A stretch of 64,000 bases of DNA from Litoditis marina. Its lineage: Eukaryota; Nematoda; Chromadorea; Rhabditida; Rhabditidae. The position numbers and the translations under genes were made by a program. How positions within the stretch are numbered: the stretch's first letter is position 1; each line of letters starts with the position of its first letter. Where the stretch lies: contig OZ038433.1 in the NCBI GenBank assembly GCA_964036275.1, positions 35,931,336-35,995,335 on the forward strand. Direction: 5' to 3'. Below are positions 26,117 through 38,800 of this stretch, piece by piece. Below the pieces are notes generated by a model that searched no databases, had not been told where the DNA came from, and worked only from the letters and a program-made list of their open reading frames with translations.

Positions 26117-26297
26117 GGCGGCGTAGCAATCTCCACAAAAGTTCATGAGATCACCTCATGAGCTAATAGCACGAGCTTCTCACGAGATTATATTGATTGC
26201 TATGCTACGACATCAAGAGTTCACGAGTAGCTCATGAGGTATCTCATGAGAAACTCATACGAACTTATCATGAGGTTGGACGGTTTGCTACGCCGCC
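26117..26297. mobile_element. MITE with GGCGGCGTAGCAA ends
   Basis: GGCGGCGTAGCAATC at the left is matched inverted by GTTTGCTACGCCGCC at the right. The interior is packed with TCATGAG and CTCATGA, giving many short palindromes. It lies 17 bp from a family A element. Confidence 0.75.
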
Positions 26298-26313
26298 AGT
26301 GTTTCTCATCGAG

Positions 26314-26549
26314 TATACTCCGTTTCACCAATCGGTGACTTTCTACAGTAATCTTTCGAGTATTCAAGGTAATTTATCTAATCAACAAACAGACGTTTAG
26401 CTTCACTGTTTTCTGTGCTTGTGGTAACCTCTGTATAAAACAAAATCACAAAGTTCAAACTATTTATAATACCTACACGATATGAATAATGTACTTGAAA
26501 GATTTACAATCTTACTGTAGAGGGCTATTGTTGCGTGAAACAGACTATA
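26314..26549. mobile_element. MITE family A, copy 2
   Basis: Left TATACTCCGTTTCACCAATC then TTTCTACAGTAATC; right TTACTGTAGAGGGCTATTG then GTGAAACAGACTATA. Same end structure and size as copy 1. Confidence 0.8.
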
Positions 26550-26559
26550 TATCTGTTCT

Positions 26560-27180
26560 AGAACACGTTTCCGATATTTTCCAGAGACATTATCTTCAAA
26601 AGTGGACTTTCGATCTGTCTGTCTGCGAGGCGACACATCGGCAATTTGGATAATTTTAGAAAGACACGTCTTGCAATTCGATCCGATTGATCCCGGAGAA
26701 GATAAGAAAACTTTCACCGTCTGGGGCTTAGACAGGAATGCGCATCGATGTCTGAGATCCGAACTGTCGGTTACTTTCACATAGTAAATACGACTCGTTC
26801 AAGTTTGGCCCCCACCATTGAAGGACCCAACTGCAGTAGAGGGGTCATACTTTAATGTTCCCCAACTTTGTTTTAGTGAAGTTCGTCGAAGTACGGAATA
26901 TAACAGTATTCCTTATCAATTATGTCCTCTCGAGAACACGCTTCGGAGATTTTTGAGAAACACTTTTAACGAGAAGTGTCGTTTAGATGGGCTCATCGGT
27001 CTGTCTTTAAAGATTGGCGAACTGGATATTGTTGGAGAGTTTCGTCCGCATTGTGATCCGATTGATCCCGATTACATGGAAACGTTTACCACCAGGGGGG
27101 TTGTATTAGACAGGAATGAACATAATGTTTCAGCTAGGGAATTCAAATCTGTTCTTATTATCATTTCAGTAACCACGAAA
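26560..27180 (+). repeat. Two diverged copies of an unknown coding-like unit
   Basis: Unit 1 (about 26560-26780) and unit 2 (about 26932-27176) both read GAACACG..TTC..GA.ATTTT, then TCTGTCT, then GATCCGATTGATCCCG, then TTTACC/TTTCACC and TTAGACAGGAATG. In the + frame they encode related peptides: FDPIDPGEDKKTFTVWGLDR and CDPIDPDYMETFTT..VLDRNE. I recognise no family. They may be decayed exons of a duplicated gene or fragments of a transposon. Confidence 0.6.
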
Positions 27181-27239
27181 ATTACTTTTCTTGAGAGTTT
27201 TAGATTATGTAAATCAGTTATCCACTATAGTATCTGAAC

Positions 27240-28825
27240 AGGGTAAAATGTTTCAAATGGTATTTTTTTCAAACTACCGCCGGATTCTTGCTGATAATGC
27301 TTCGGTAAAGCTTCGATAAACCGCAGCATGGTCTCAAAGGTTATTCTGAGCTTTTTTGAATTTATTTGTCTCCCTGTCGATTTCTACTCGACAAAATTAA
27401 CATATACATATCCGGTTTAGGAGCGCGAATCCTCCGAGAGAAATTCTGCAACCGACTTCTTCTTAACTCATGTATTTGCCTTGTGGCGTTTTACTGCCTA
27501 CTCCCATACAGGGATCGACCTGATCCTTGGTGTAGTTTGATCTCGATTCAAGCACCGTTTTCCGACCGGAAAACGATGGAATCAAACCAGATACACAACA
27601 GAATAGGGTTACAAACACCGTATACACTTGCTCCAGTAACCCGGTAACAAAGTATTTTCAATTTTTACCCGACCTAATAAAAACTGTACATTTCTGTTAC
27701 TTCAGGGGATTTGGATGGTGCTCCAATATCAAAATATAAGTGTAATTAAATTCCACTTCCATTCAAATGTTTGAGATGTGAATTCCAACAAATTCCTACA
27801 AGAATAAATCAAACTTCAGATCTTTACGCGAGCTACGCTTGAGTTTCCCTCCACAAAAATTACTGAACGTAAATAACCAACTCAAATGTTCATACACCCA
27901 AGCTTTATAACTTTAGAAGTGAATACATTTTTGTGAACGTCATTTAAAGTTTCTCTTATGGTTTATTGCATGCACTTTCAATAAAACGAATAAACATTCG
28001 GTCGCAATGCTGCTGCAGAAAGATCACAAGTTCAAAACAAGTGCCTCTGCAATGTTTGCACCAGGATCGATACGGCCACGTGGACGGCCGAAACGACACC
28101 CGAGACAAACAAACGTTTCTGGGGACCGAAACATATAGTCCCTGTTATTTCTATGTGCACTGATACAATGTGTTGTTACGTAGGTGAAAAGTCTAGGGCC
28201 TATTAGGGAGATCGAGGCTCTGAAAACTGCTTTCCAGGCTTGTGATTTCTCAAACGTCATATTAGGTGCCCATCAAGCCTTTTAAAGGTGGGATTTCCAT
28301 TGGCAAATACTGTATCAGTTTATTTTTCCTGCTCAATCCAGTGTATATAAATATACGCTAAAACATGAACGACATCTCGAAGAAGTGCATCACAGTTTCA
28401 TCATGCAAAATGCATATTTTAAGTGCTTTCTACACTCTCACCCATTCAATCACCACATATCGCCCTATTAGGGACTGATAGGCGCTAGATGTTTCACCGG
28501 AATGCACAAACCCATACAAATTTTTGTTTCCTAGCTATATCCTATAAATATTGTGTTTCCTAGTTGTGTGTGAGAGAAACTGTAGGCAAAGAATACTGAC
28601 AACTCTGAATCTCTTACTACAAAGCCGAACATTGACAAGCAGTCTCAATGTCATACTGCAAGAATCCACCAAGAATCTGAGTGGGAAACCATATGTCTCA
28701 CTGAAAACCGCTGCTTGTAGAAATGATACGAACTATAGTCGCTGCCAACGGAAAGGCGAGAGGATACTGTATATCTCACTTTTCGCTGTGTACGTACACA
28801 TGTATTTGATTTCAAAGCCTGGCTG
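27240..28825. other. Intergenic, nothing assigned
   Basis: Short open frames only (up to 95 codons, + 28551-28838). No splice-supported exon. Confidence 0.45.
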
Positions 28826-28930
28826 TTATGTGCTCTAACAGCGCAGTGGTTAGCGCGCTGCTACGAAACGTTTGCTCGCAGGTTCGATTCCGGCGAGAGA
28901 CAGAAACTTATGAATTTGCACTCACTATAG
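28826..28930 (+). repeat. tRNA-derived SINE, copy 2
   Basis: Begins TATGTGCTCTAACAGCG, has the A-box region CAGTGGTTAGCGC and a perfect B-box GGTTCGATTCC, then the tail GACAGAAACTTATGAATTTG and CACTCACTATA. Matches the - strand copy at 6427-6528 over its full length. Confidence 0.75.
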
Positions 28931-29464
28931 TGTTCTGTACAGGTGTACGTCAGGTCTTGAATTACTACCGAACCCGCAATACATTGTGTTCGGTTGCAGA
29001 TATTATCAAAATAAATTACCGTAAAAACTACAAGGTGATTTCAAAGACCAACAAATCAACGACCGGTCACGACTTATTATCTGACGCCTTTTCCACAGCC
29101 TTGGTGCTTTTGTACTATTTAGCAGAGTTTACAATAATTTGACTTGCTAGCCAAAAATACTATCTAATGTTTCAATTATTTCACGAGATATGGAAATAAC
29201 ATTTCAAATACCTGGAGAGTAAAATATTTTCTAGAAAAAAGTGTGTTGAGTACACGTTGAACATACACCATGCATACTACTTTAACAACTTTTAAGATCT
29301 CATACTTCTGTCGAAAACGTGTGGAAACATCTCGTTTCACACTGTAACGATTTATTTGGGAAATAAAAGTGCATTGTCGCCTTCAAAGGTTCACAATTTG
29401 GGTCACATTGATCCTTTCTTCATCCGCACAAGGAGATGGATAGTTGCAATACGGGGGGTCAGTT

Positions 29465-29702
29465 GTATAGTCTGTTTAACCAACTGATGTCCTACTACAG
29501 TAATCCGTCAACAATTCAGAAGGCTTTTTTTTAACGTTGAATTCATTATTTTGGTTTCAAACTTTCAAAGTTCGTAGTAGTGAAAGTGTAGAAGACACAA
29601 CCAAAATTTGGAGAAAATACAAAAACGCCAACAGACAAAACATAGACCAGGAAATTTGAGCGTAGTACTGTAGAGGGTTATAAGTGGGTGTAACAGACTA
29701 TA
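29465..29702. mobile_element. MITE family A, copy 3
   Basis: Left TATAGTCTGTTTAACCAACT then CTACTACAGTAATCC; right GTACTGTAGAGGGTTATAA then GTAACAGACTATA. Same 238 bp span as copy 1. Confidence 0.8.
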
Positions 29703-30590
29703 TTCAACCCAAATATTACAAGGATGGTTTGCACTAACATTGGTCAGATGTATAGTAGAGTCAGGTGAAACAGAAAAAAACAAATCGCGCAAAATATAAC
29801 TTTTTGAGGACCCGTTGCATGAAATGCACAGTATAATGTGTTGTTCCATGTTCAATGTTACTAGTTCTTTAACAAACTAACTTTCTAATTCTCTCCTTGC
29901 AACCAATCTTTTCAAAAGAAGTAGTGCATTGCAACAGCAAAATGGATGAGTTCTGCCGGGTTTAATGGGACTTATATATTCGTGAGTGCGTTTTTCACTG
30001 TGCATTTTTCTCAAGATTGTTAGTCCCACTTTTATATTTTCCGTCGTGGATTATTTAGGTATTAACCAACTTGTTTTCAAACTACGTGTTTTTGCTTTCT
30101 TTTCACCGCTCACAAACCGCAGACAGATCACGAGCGCTCTGTTATTTTGAGCGATTTTCATGTTTTCATGTCGATTGTTGATTAAGAAGTGGTGAACTTA
30201 GACAGCTGATCTCCACAAACACGACATACTACTACAACATAGATAACAAACCTAACCTGTCACGAGCACAACATAGTTCGTGATCGAGGAGAAATGATTC
30301 AGTGAACTGATGGTAAAGTGCACATTCGAAATGCAACAAATCATAATGCGCGAACGGGACTGTGAAAACTGAACCTTTTTTTGTACAAAGCTTGATGTCA
30401 GATCGTCAAACTGTAGGGATCTCTGAGAGGCATTCAGGCAGGAACAGTAAAAGTTGTGTTTTGATGTGTTTGTAGTTTTCTCCGGTTTCCCGTTGTGTTC
30501 AACTCGTACTTCAGAAAGTGAAAAGTACAAACATATTAAACTATATTTCCACACTATATTGTCGATTTACGTTTTATATTGCTTTATATG

Positions 30591-30625
30591 CCCCACCCCC
30601 CCCCCCCCCCCTCCCCCCCCACCCC
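30591..30625. repeat. Poly-C tract
   Basis: An almost pure C run of about 35 bases interrupted by A and T. The proline-rich frames across it are artefacts. Confidence 0.9.
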
Positions 30626-32820
30626 GTTACCAAAGCAGTCCGCAGTTATACCCGAACTGTGAGAAGAGGCCGAGTACGTCCACCCCATGTCCGCTGCAAG
30701 AAATTTTAAGAATGTGCAGAGATAATTACATCTTGAGTGCAGTCAAGGAACATCATCTCGAAAGGATATGAAGTCAACTAAATACATCTTGAAATCTTGA
30801 GAAGAACATGATTTGACGTGATCTTGAAATCTTTACTGATCAATTGTGAACTGTTTTGACATATACATCATTTGATTGCACTGTGATTTGTGTTGTGTTA
30901 TAGTCAATATTGTGGATTACTAGGTTTGTTTTTAACTCAAAACTACTTCCTCATCAGTCATGTGGTCGTTTACCATACAGAAATCATGTGTTTATTTCAA
31001 AGTTTACGAGAAGAATGATGAGGTCATGTGTTCTAACAAAACGTCCAGATTTATTTATTTATTGGAATTTTGAAAGTTGTTCCAGTCCAGTTCGACCTAC
31101 TCAATTGAACTGGGGTGCAACCGAAACACAGTGTTGATGAGCGAAAACAATTGAAACGTATTTTTTATTCGTTTTCTCATAGTTTTTGTAATTTATAGAT
31201 TGAGTTTTTGAGAAGCAAAACGCTTAAAAGTGAAACAGTTGCATTTTCAGGAAGTTTTATATTCCCATGATTTAATGCCGCGATATACTCAATCCATCAA
31301 CACTCTTGTGATCCATCTTGTGCGGTAAATAAGATTTATTACGATTCACATTTTTCATATCTACAAAATCAAAATACCAAGATTAGTAAATATGTCCCGC
31401 TGTTCAGAAAATAACTGTGTGAACTGTTTATACTAATTTTAGGGTCAAAGTTCGACTTTGAAGTTGATGATGATTTCTTACGCGAATGAGAGCGTGAAAA
31501 ATGATGTGAAATGGGAATGAAAAAGTAAGAAGAAAACAGAAGTGGAGACATGACAGTGTAGAATACAGTCACAGAATGAAATATGAACACAATGCAGTAA
31601 CGGATGATAACACGATGTATCCATAGTAGTTGTCACGAAAGTACAATCACTTACGCGTTCCAATCAAGTAATCGAGTTGTTGACTTTAAGAAAATAACAA
31701 ATAGCTTTTAAAAGTTATGATCTATTTCACATGTTGAAGTTTCCAAAATTTGGCCGACGTCTGTTTCATGTAAGTGCTTTCTTAAAGAAACAGCATTTAT
31801 GTATACATTTATGCAACCATGTTTTGCGAGAAAAAAAGATCTTCCTTAAACAAAGTTTTATCGCGCAATGAATACCAACCATGTATTAAAAGTGTAATTC
31901 TTCTTATTACAATTCAGTTCTTGGCGGGAAAGTTATATGACATTGTAGGCGAATTTTTCGATAAATTTCCGGTCTAGTAACGAAGCGGGTTCATGAATTC
32001 GCTCAGAATGTGTAATCAAATAATCCCCAAAATGCTGAATTACCTCCTTCCAAAAACAAAAAAAATTTCAGTGAGATCGATCTTCTATAGTCCTACATTT
32101 TGCGATAAGAAAATAGATGTTAAACACTGAACTTATCGTAACTTCTGTGTCATTTATCTAACGAGACTGTTCTAGCACGTATATCGTCTTAGCTTCAACA
32201 CATATGCTCGAGTGTAAACGAGTAAATGTTGCCTCATCGCAGGTTTTCCCCTTAGACTATAGACAACTTTTTGAAATCGAGTTATCCTCATAAACACGTT
32301 GTGCAATTCACAATAACACCTTATAGGCCTCTGCGCGATGCAGACGGTGTAGTAGACTTCCCAAAATTTGCTAGCGGTTCTTTCTTCTGTTAATTTTCCC
32401 ATCTTTGTTTGCGTTAACGTGGTGTACTCATCAGTCAGCTCATGAGAGTTAATCATGGAATATATGAAGGGTATTAGCGCGCCAGATGTTTTGCTCCACG
32501 GCTGTTTTATCTGCTATACCTTTCTGAACTGCATCATGAATGATAAACAATTGCTAAGTTGCTAAGTATTTATTTGCTTCAGAAGACAGTTGACTTCTCT
32601 TATCTGTTTGATCAAATTACAACTGAAAATCGGTAACCTCAACTTCACTTTGTGTTTTTCTATGTTTTGGTTAAACCATAAACATTAAAACGGTTTGAGA
32701 TGTTATGTGTTTCTCACCTAGACAGGTCAGTTTAACCCGTGATGCCAAACTCCGGAGGGCGGGCCAACAATATCCTTAGGCTAAAAGCAGCTGGCAGAAC
32801 ATCTCTAGCATACACACAAC
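30626..32820. other. Region upstream of the myosin start, nothing assigned
   Basis: AT-rich. A hydrophobic - strand frame at 31369-31590 looks superficially like a receptor C terminus but has no partner exons. Promoter elements of the myosin are not recognisable by eye. Confidence 0.4.
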
Positions 32821-35800
32821 ATGGATCCGTCCATTTTAAAGTGAGTTCACGTTTGCATGCCAACCTTACATTCCTATTTCAAAGCAATGAATTTCAACTT
32901 GCCTATTTTCATTTTTGCGAGACAAAACTTCAAAAACACATTGATTATAGATTTTCTCCCCGAGAAAATTGCACGACAAGTGTTGAAACACTACAAAACT
33001 TGCGATCTTCTTAGCGATCTTCTTAGTATGTTCCCTATTTAGTATGTGTTTCTTTTGTTTTGCGAGAGGAAAACCACAATTAATGAAGAATAAGAAAGTT
33101 GTTTGATTTTTTTTCAGATATTTGCATGTTATACGAAACGAAGACGATGACGAAGCACTATTCGAGAATCGAATATGGGTTTCCGATCCCGCACTTGGAT
33201 ACAGGTATTTGATGTTCATGTTTGGATAAATTTTCAACCGAACCATAAATAAATAAACTTCATTGTGAATTTCAAATGTTTTTCGCATAACATATAGTCT
33301 GAAGTCAATTTCAACCAAACAATGAATTTATAAATCCTATTCTTAACAATTGAATGTTTTTTTGCAGACTCTGTGCAGTGATCGATGAGGGTGTTTCCGA
33401 TGTACTGGTTGGATTCAGGGACGAACAGGGCTTTTTCGAGAAGGTAGTGTTAGATACTTGTGTCTCGAATAAAACACATAAACGTACAAATCAATTCAAG
33501 TTAGTTATTTCAAATCATTCACACCACAAAACAGTACGTGCATTTTTATTCGAACCTTTCACAATTACCTGAGTCCAAATCCATCGCTTGTTTCATTACG
33601 TACCAAAGTTTTGTTCACGACAGGAGTTTACTAGCGCTACAGTTAAGTTTTAAACGGTTCAATGTTATTGTTTCTAAACGCTTTGTTCATTTTGTTATCT
33701 ATGAATTCCGCGTGCTACATAGCGTAGCAGGGGTGTGTAATATATTTTTTGCGAGCATTTGATGAACTGCTCATGGTCGCGATGTACACTCACGAACCTG
33801 CATAATAGACCGGATGAACATCGGTTGATCAAGAATAATAGTTCATTTGGAGTTAGAAATTGTTTATAACCCAGCAGAATACCTCAATTGTGTAGAAGAT
33901 TTCGTGGTAACGACATCATAATTATCACTTGCACTAATAGAAAAGTTAGCTGTGTTCTACCAAACTGCAACACAAGTGGTGTTGTTGTGCTGCTACTGTA
34001 GCTGCTTTTTGCACCCATTGTAAAGTTTTTGGTGATTCATTTTCTAGAAAATTCGTACACTTTGTTTCTTTTTCCTTTCACTATACAAATGACACAATAC
34101 CTAACATATTGTTCGACACACTTGACACAACATATCTGTTTGCCGAACGTGTAGTGGAAGTAATTCATTGGCGCTTCGGCGATATAGCTTTTTGGCGCTG
34201 AAACAGTCAAAAAACGGCAGCTGTGCGTCGGAGATATGTACGAGTTGGCCATTTCTCAGCGATGAGAGACAGGAAAAACGTTCAGCTGAGAAGGGTTTTG
34301 AAAGAAAAATAAAAATATACTCTCGAAGAAATAAGATAAGTTAAATGTGAAGTAGGAAGCATTTTCGAAAATTCAGATGACAGATCTAAATAAGAGCAGA
34401 GATCATTAGTCAGAAAAACAGTTCAAAAGTTCTTCTTCATGGAACTATTTTGAGAAATGTGTAATGTACCTGAATGCTCAATAGAAGTCGTATTTTTGAC
34501 GATGACTGATTTTTTTTCTCAGAAACGAGTGGACCGAACGCTTTGTGAGCCTACATCAAGAAATAGTCTGGGAGACGATTTGTGCTGTCTCACAGAGCCC
34601 AACACAGCTACAGTACTCGACTCATTGTCGAGACGATATCAACATGGTGTTATACATGTGAGTACAAAGATACCATCAAAGCACACAATTCAGTTCAAAT
34701 GTTCTTCTGTGCTTGTCTAATCTAAAAAAATTCAGAATATGTTATGATCTTTCAAAGTAGCTGCGAAAGGTCAATCAACTTGGCTAAAAAACCTGTTTAC
34801 AAATAGCGGATGCTTTACATTGGAATTTCAGATAGGATGAAGCAAAATAGCGGTATTTCCAGACATACTCCGGCCTTTTCTGTGTGGTGATGAACCCATG
34901 GAAAAATATACCAATCTACTCAGAAGCAGTCATGGAAGAGTACAAGTGAGTACAATAATCCCAAAAACCTACCATTTACAAAAGAACTAATTTATATGCC
35001 CTGTTTCATCATAGATTTTTCACTGTTTCTTTTTTGTGGGAAGTTTAGTACTTGTTATTAAAAACGCAACAGATAGTTTTCTTGAATTCTCACTACTCAG
35101 TTTCTGCATTAGCTAGGTTGTATCATTTGTGAATGTCCTACATTCTAAAATACATGGAACTGTTCATCTTCAGAACTGATATGGGCGAACAGGCTCCTCA
35201 TGTTTTCTCTGTAGCTCAAGAAGCCTATGACGGAATAATGCGAGGTACCGTTTTCACTATGAACAATTTCAGCTAGTAACCATTAATGTTACTATGTGTG
35301 AAAACTTCCAATAAGAAATACAACTGTATGCTGATGCAAGTGTCTACGGCTGAGGGAAACCGTGTATAGAACAGATTCATACACTTACACTACATACATT
35401 CACAATATACTGTCAGTCAATTGCATAGTCACGTGAAACATATTAAACACAGCAGAACTCAGAAACGTGCAATGACAAAGTGCACGATACCTCATTAGAA
35501 TGCTAACTTTACGTGACTATTCAATTTACTTCTAGTATATAAACCATTTCCCACTGAACACAATACACATTCCAGTCGTCGGTTTTGATTGATGACAGTT
35601 GAAACTTCTCGAACACGTTCGATTCGTAATCGTTTTATGAACGTGAAAGTATTTCACGTTTTTGAAAAACTGGAATAACCGCACAATATATTTTCTAAAT
35701 GACTTCCCAAGCCGGTGCTATCTCAAATCACCCACTTCGTTGTTTGATGACAAGTAGTTCAAGTTTTCAAGCAACTAGACTTCAACTGAAGCTAAATCGG

Positions 35801-38800
35801 TTTATGTTTTCATTCCACATGTTTTTTGCAGGCGGACGAAACCAGTCGATTCTCATCACGTAAGTATTTTGCTGTCCACATTTCAAATAGCTGTGTTTGC
35901 TTCGTTCTCTCTCGCCCATACAATCTAATCTATCATAGCTTTACTTATATCTTTTACTATTCAGCAATCATTTACTTAAAACAAACGAGGAGCTTATTTC
36001 ATAAACCGTTTGTAGAGGGGAATCTGGAGCTGGAAAAACTGAAAACACAAAGAAAATAATCGACTATATTCTGCATTCTGCTGGCGCCAAAGCAGAATCC
36101 TCCATGGGAAGAGATGTGGTGACGACAGGAATTCTACTGGAATCGTTCGGAAATGCACGAACGACGCACAACAGCAACAGTTCCCGATTTGTGAGTTGTG
36201 TCGGCGGAAAAGTAATGATAGTTATCATAATGTTGAGTCGAAAATCAGTACGTTTTTTTCAAAATACAGCCACATTCCAACGCCGATCAACGTGGACCAT
36301 TTGTCCACTCGATAAGATTTTTATGACATAAGTGAATTCTCTGCCTCATATTTCAGCCCATTTTGCATGTACTTTGCCAGTCGAAACAATATGAGCGGTA
36401 ACCAAAAATATGAATTGGATTCTTATTACAGACAACATGAGTAGGCAAGTTTTGGTTTTTTTCCCTCGTGCTTTTTGAATTCTAAAGAGATAAATTATGG
36501 TTCGCATATAATTTGGAAATAGCGTACTCATAACATGTTGTCTGTAATACAACACCTTTTTCTATTTCCAGCTTATTGTTCGCGCTTGTATTGTCGGGCC
36601 GGAAAAGTACACGTGAAATGATCAGTGCTGAAATGTGATACTTGCGACAACACTGACGATTCCTAGCATCAAACAACACTGAAAAAGTATCCGGAAAAGC
36701 AGTTTTCCGCCATACTAGTCAGCAGGAGACAAATATGTATCGGAATGATGTTGGAATAATTCGATTTTAGGGAAAGTTCATCCGAATCAACTTCGATCAG
36801 ACCGCCAAACTGCAATCGGCTCAAATAGAGTGTTGTGAGTCTACAATGAAGTGTTTTCTATCATTGATTATTCTGGTGTTTTTTTTTCTGTCAGGTACAG
36901 TCCTATTAAATCGTTTTGTTTGGCAACAGTGTTTCCACAATGAGAAAACTCCAACTCACCCTGCCTCAGTGAGAACATTACTTCCAGATCTTCTCGAAAA
37001 GTCGCGTGTCGTGAGTCAGAATGAAGGCGACAGAAATTTCCACATATTTTATCAGTTGCTTTCAAATGTAAGTTGCTCCTCTTTGTTGTTATGGTCTCAT
37101 TTGAACGCATGAACGCGTAACAGCATAAGAATGCACACTTATGTTTTTTTTATACTTTTGCGACAACGCTAGTTTGACTTTTTCTGCATGTTTCCATTGG
37201 TACAATATCTTCCACACATGAGATGAGAAGAAGAGAAATAAAAGTTTAGTATGCTTTTGCACAACTATCGATTAGTGATCCTATCAAGTGGTTACAGAAC
37301 GCATAAGATTACTAGCACGGAAAATTTTATAATACAAAGGAAATACACAAAAATATAATTCAGTTTTCAGCAATGTAATACTACCACTATTGTAAGAATT
37401 CCCTGTTTTCCGTCTTTGAACATGTCTGTGAGTCGGAAAAAAAACAAGATCAGAGGAAGTGTGCACTCCGATGTTTACAACCAATAAGCTACCACTACAT
37501 CATTGAAAACTACTCATCTGTCAATCGTCAATTACAAGAATTTGCAGGGTTTGTCTCGGAATGTCCGGAATTCCCTGAAGTTGACTGGTTCCCCAGATGA
37601 TTACAAGTTCTTGAACCAGGGTGGTGTGTGCCAAGAAAAAGACATTGACGATGCTACACAAGCTGCGGAGACGGATGTAAGTGGCAAGAAGCAGTATCAT
37701 TAGCAATTCAAGTTCAATTTCTGCGCTTAACTTCAGTATGCATTGTTGTTCAAAGCTCTTAATGCTGTTTTAACGATAATTCACACCATTTATTTGCTTG
37801 TGTCAGACATAATATTGACATACTCTTCTAGTACTATTCCACACTGGATACGCGGGGGGAAAAACAAGAAAAACAATTCCCTGCAACTCCGATACATCCC
37901 CGACTTTTGTTCAAACTTTCATTTCACTGTTTATCATGGTTTTTACATAACTGCATGTAAAATGCTTTCAGTCGGCCATGCAGCGTCTTGGTATCTCAGA
38001 AGAAGAGAGAATGCAGGTCTACGAACTAACTGCCGCCTGCCTCATGATTGGAGAGATAAGGTTCGGAGAGAGACAAGGAATGGACTTGAGTTTCGTGGAG
38101 AGTCAAAAAGGTTAGTAATGAACAAACCCATCTCTTGTTGTTTACTATTTCAAATGGATCTGTAACATATATTTCACTTTTGAGGTGCATTTTCTTGCAG
38201 AAGTGGATCATGTTGCTGATTTGCTGAAGCTGAAAGCATCCCGAATAGTAGATGCGCTGACTTCCCCAACTATCAAAGTCGGAGACAAACTCATTAGAAA
38301 AAATCAGAATCTCAAAAAGGTGAAACTTTTTTAACGTTTTACTTTATCACTTGGTTACTTAACTTTTTGTGTTTTCACTAACTCAATTTGAAGTTTTTTT
38401 TTTATATTTCAAATTTTGAATTGCATATAATACTGTTGCAGACACGAAAAGAACTATGAATATCGTCGCACGGTGAAAAAATCTTCAGTTTTCCGAGTTC
38501 AACTCTCGTTTTCAGACCCAATTCTCTGCTTCCGCTATGACAAAAGTGATATATGAGCGTGTATTTGCTTGGTTGGTGAAGAAGTGTAATCAGGCAATAA
38601 CACCCAAAGTTGAAGGCGGTTAGTTTTTTCTACTGAGAATCTTTCTATCACTAAACTTCAAAAATTATAAGAAATAAAATTATAAAAAGTTCGATCAATG
38701 ATGTTAGGAACACACTTTTTTTTTCTGCGAATATGTTTTCAATTCAACAAACCTTGAATAGTGTTTCTATTTCAAACTCTCTATTCTCCAATTTCTTGAG

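Noticed and set aside
28826..28910. Functional tRNA gene
   Set aside because: A- and B-boxes are good, but the anticodon and acceptor stems do not pair and the copy at 6427-6528 shares a non-tRNA tail; better explained as a SINE.
30454..30771. Proline-rich frames
   Set aside because: Proline stretch comes from the poly-C tract.
31369..31663. Hydrophobic - strand frames resembling a receptor end
   Set aside because: No partner exons and two overlapping frames look equally hydrophobic; chance in AT-rich DNA is likely.
32739..32840. Upstream ATG frame (MPNSGG...) as myosin start
   Set aside because: It ends at the same donor but in the wrong phase for the next exon; the ATG at 32821 is in phase and gives MDPSILKYLHV.
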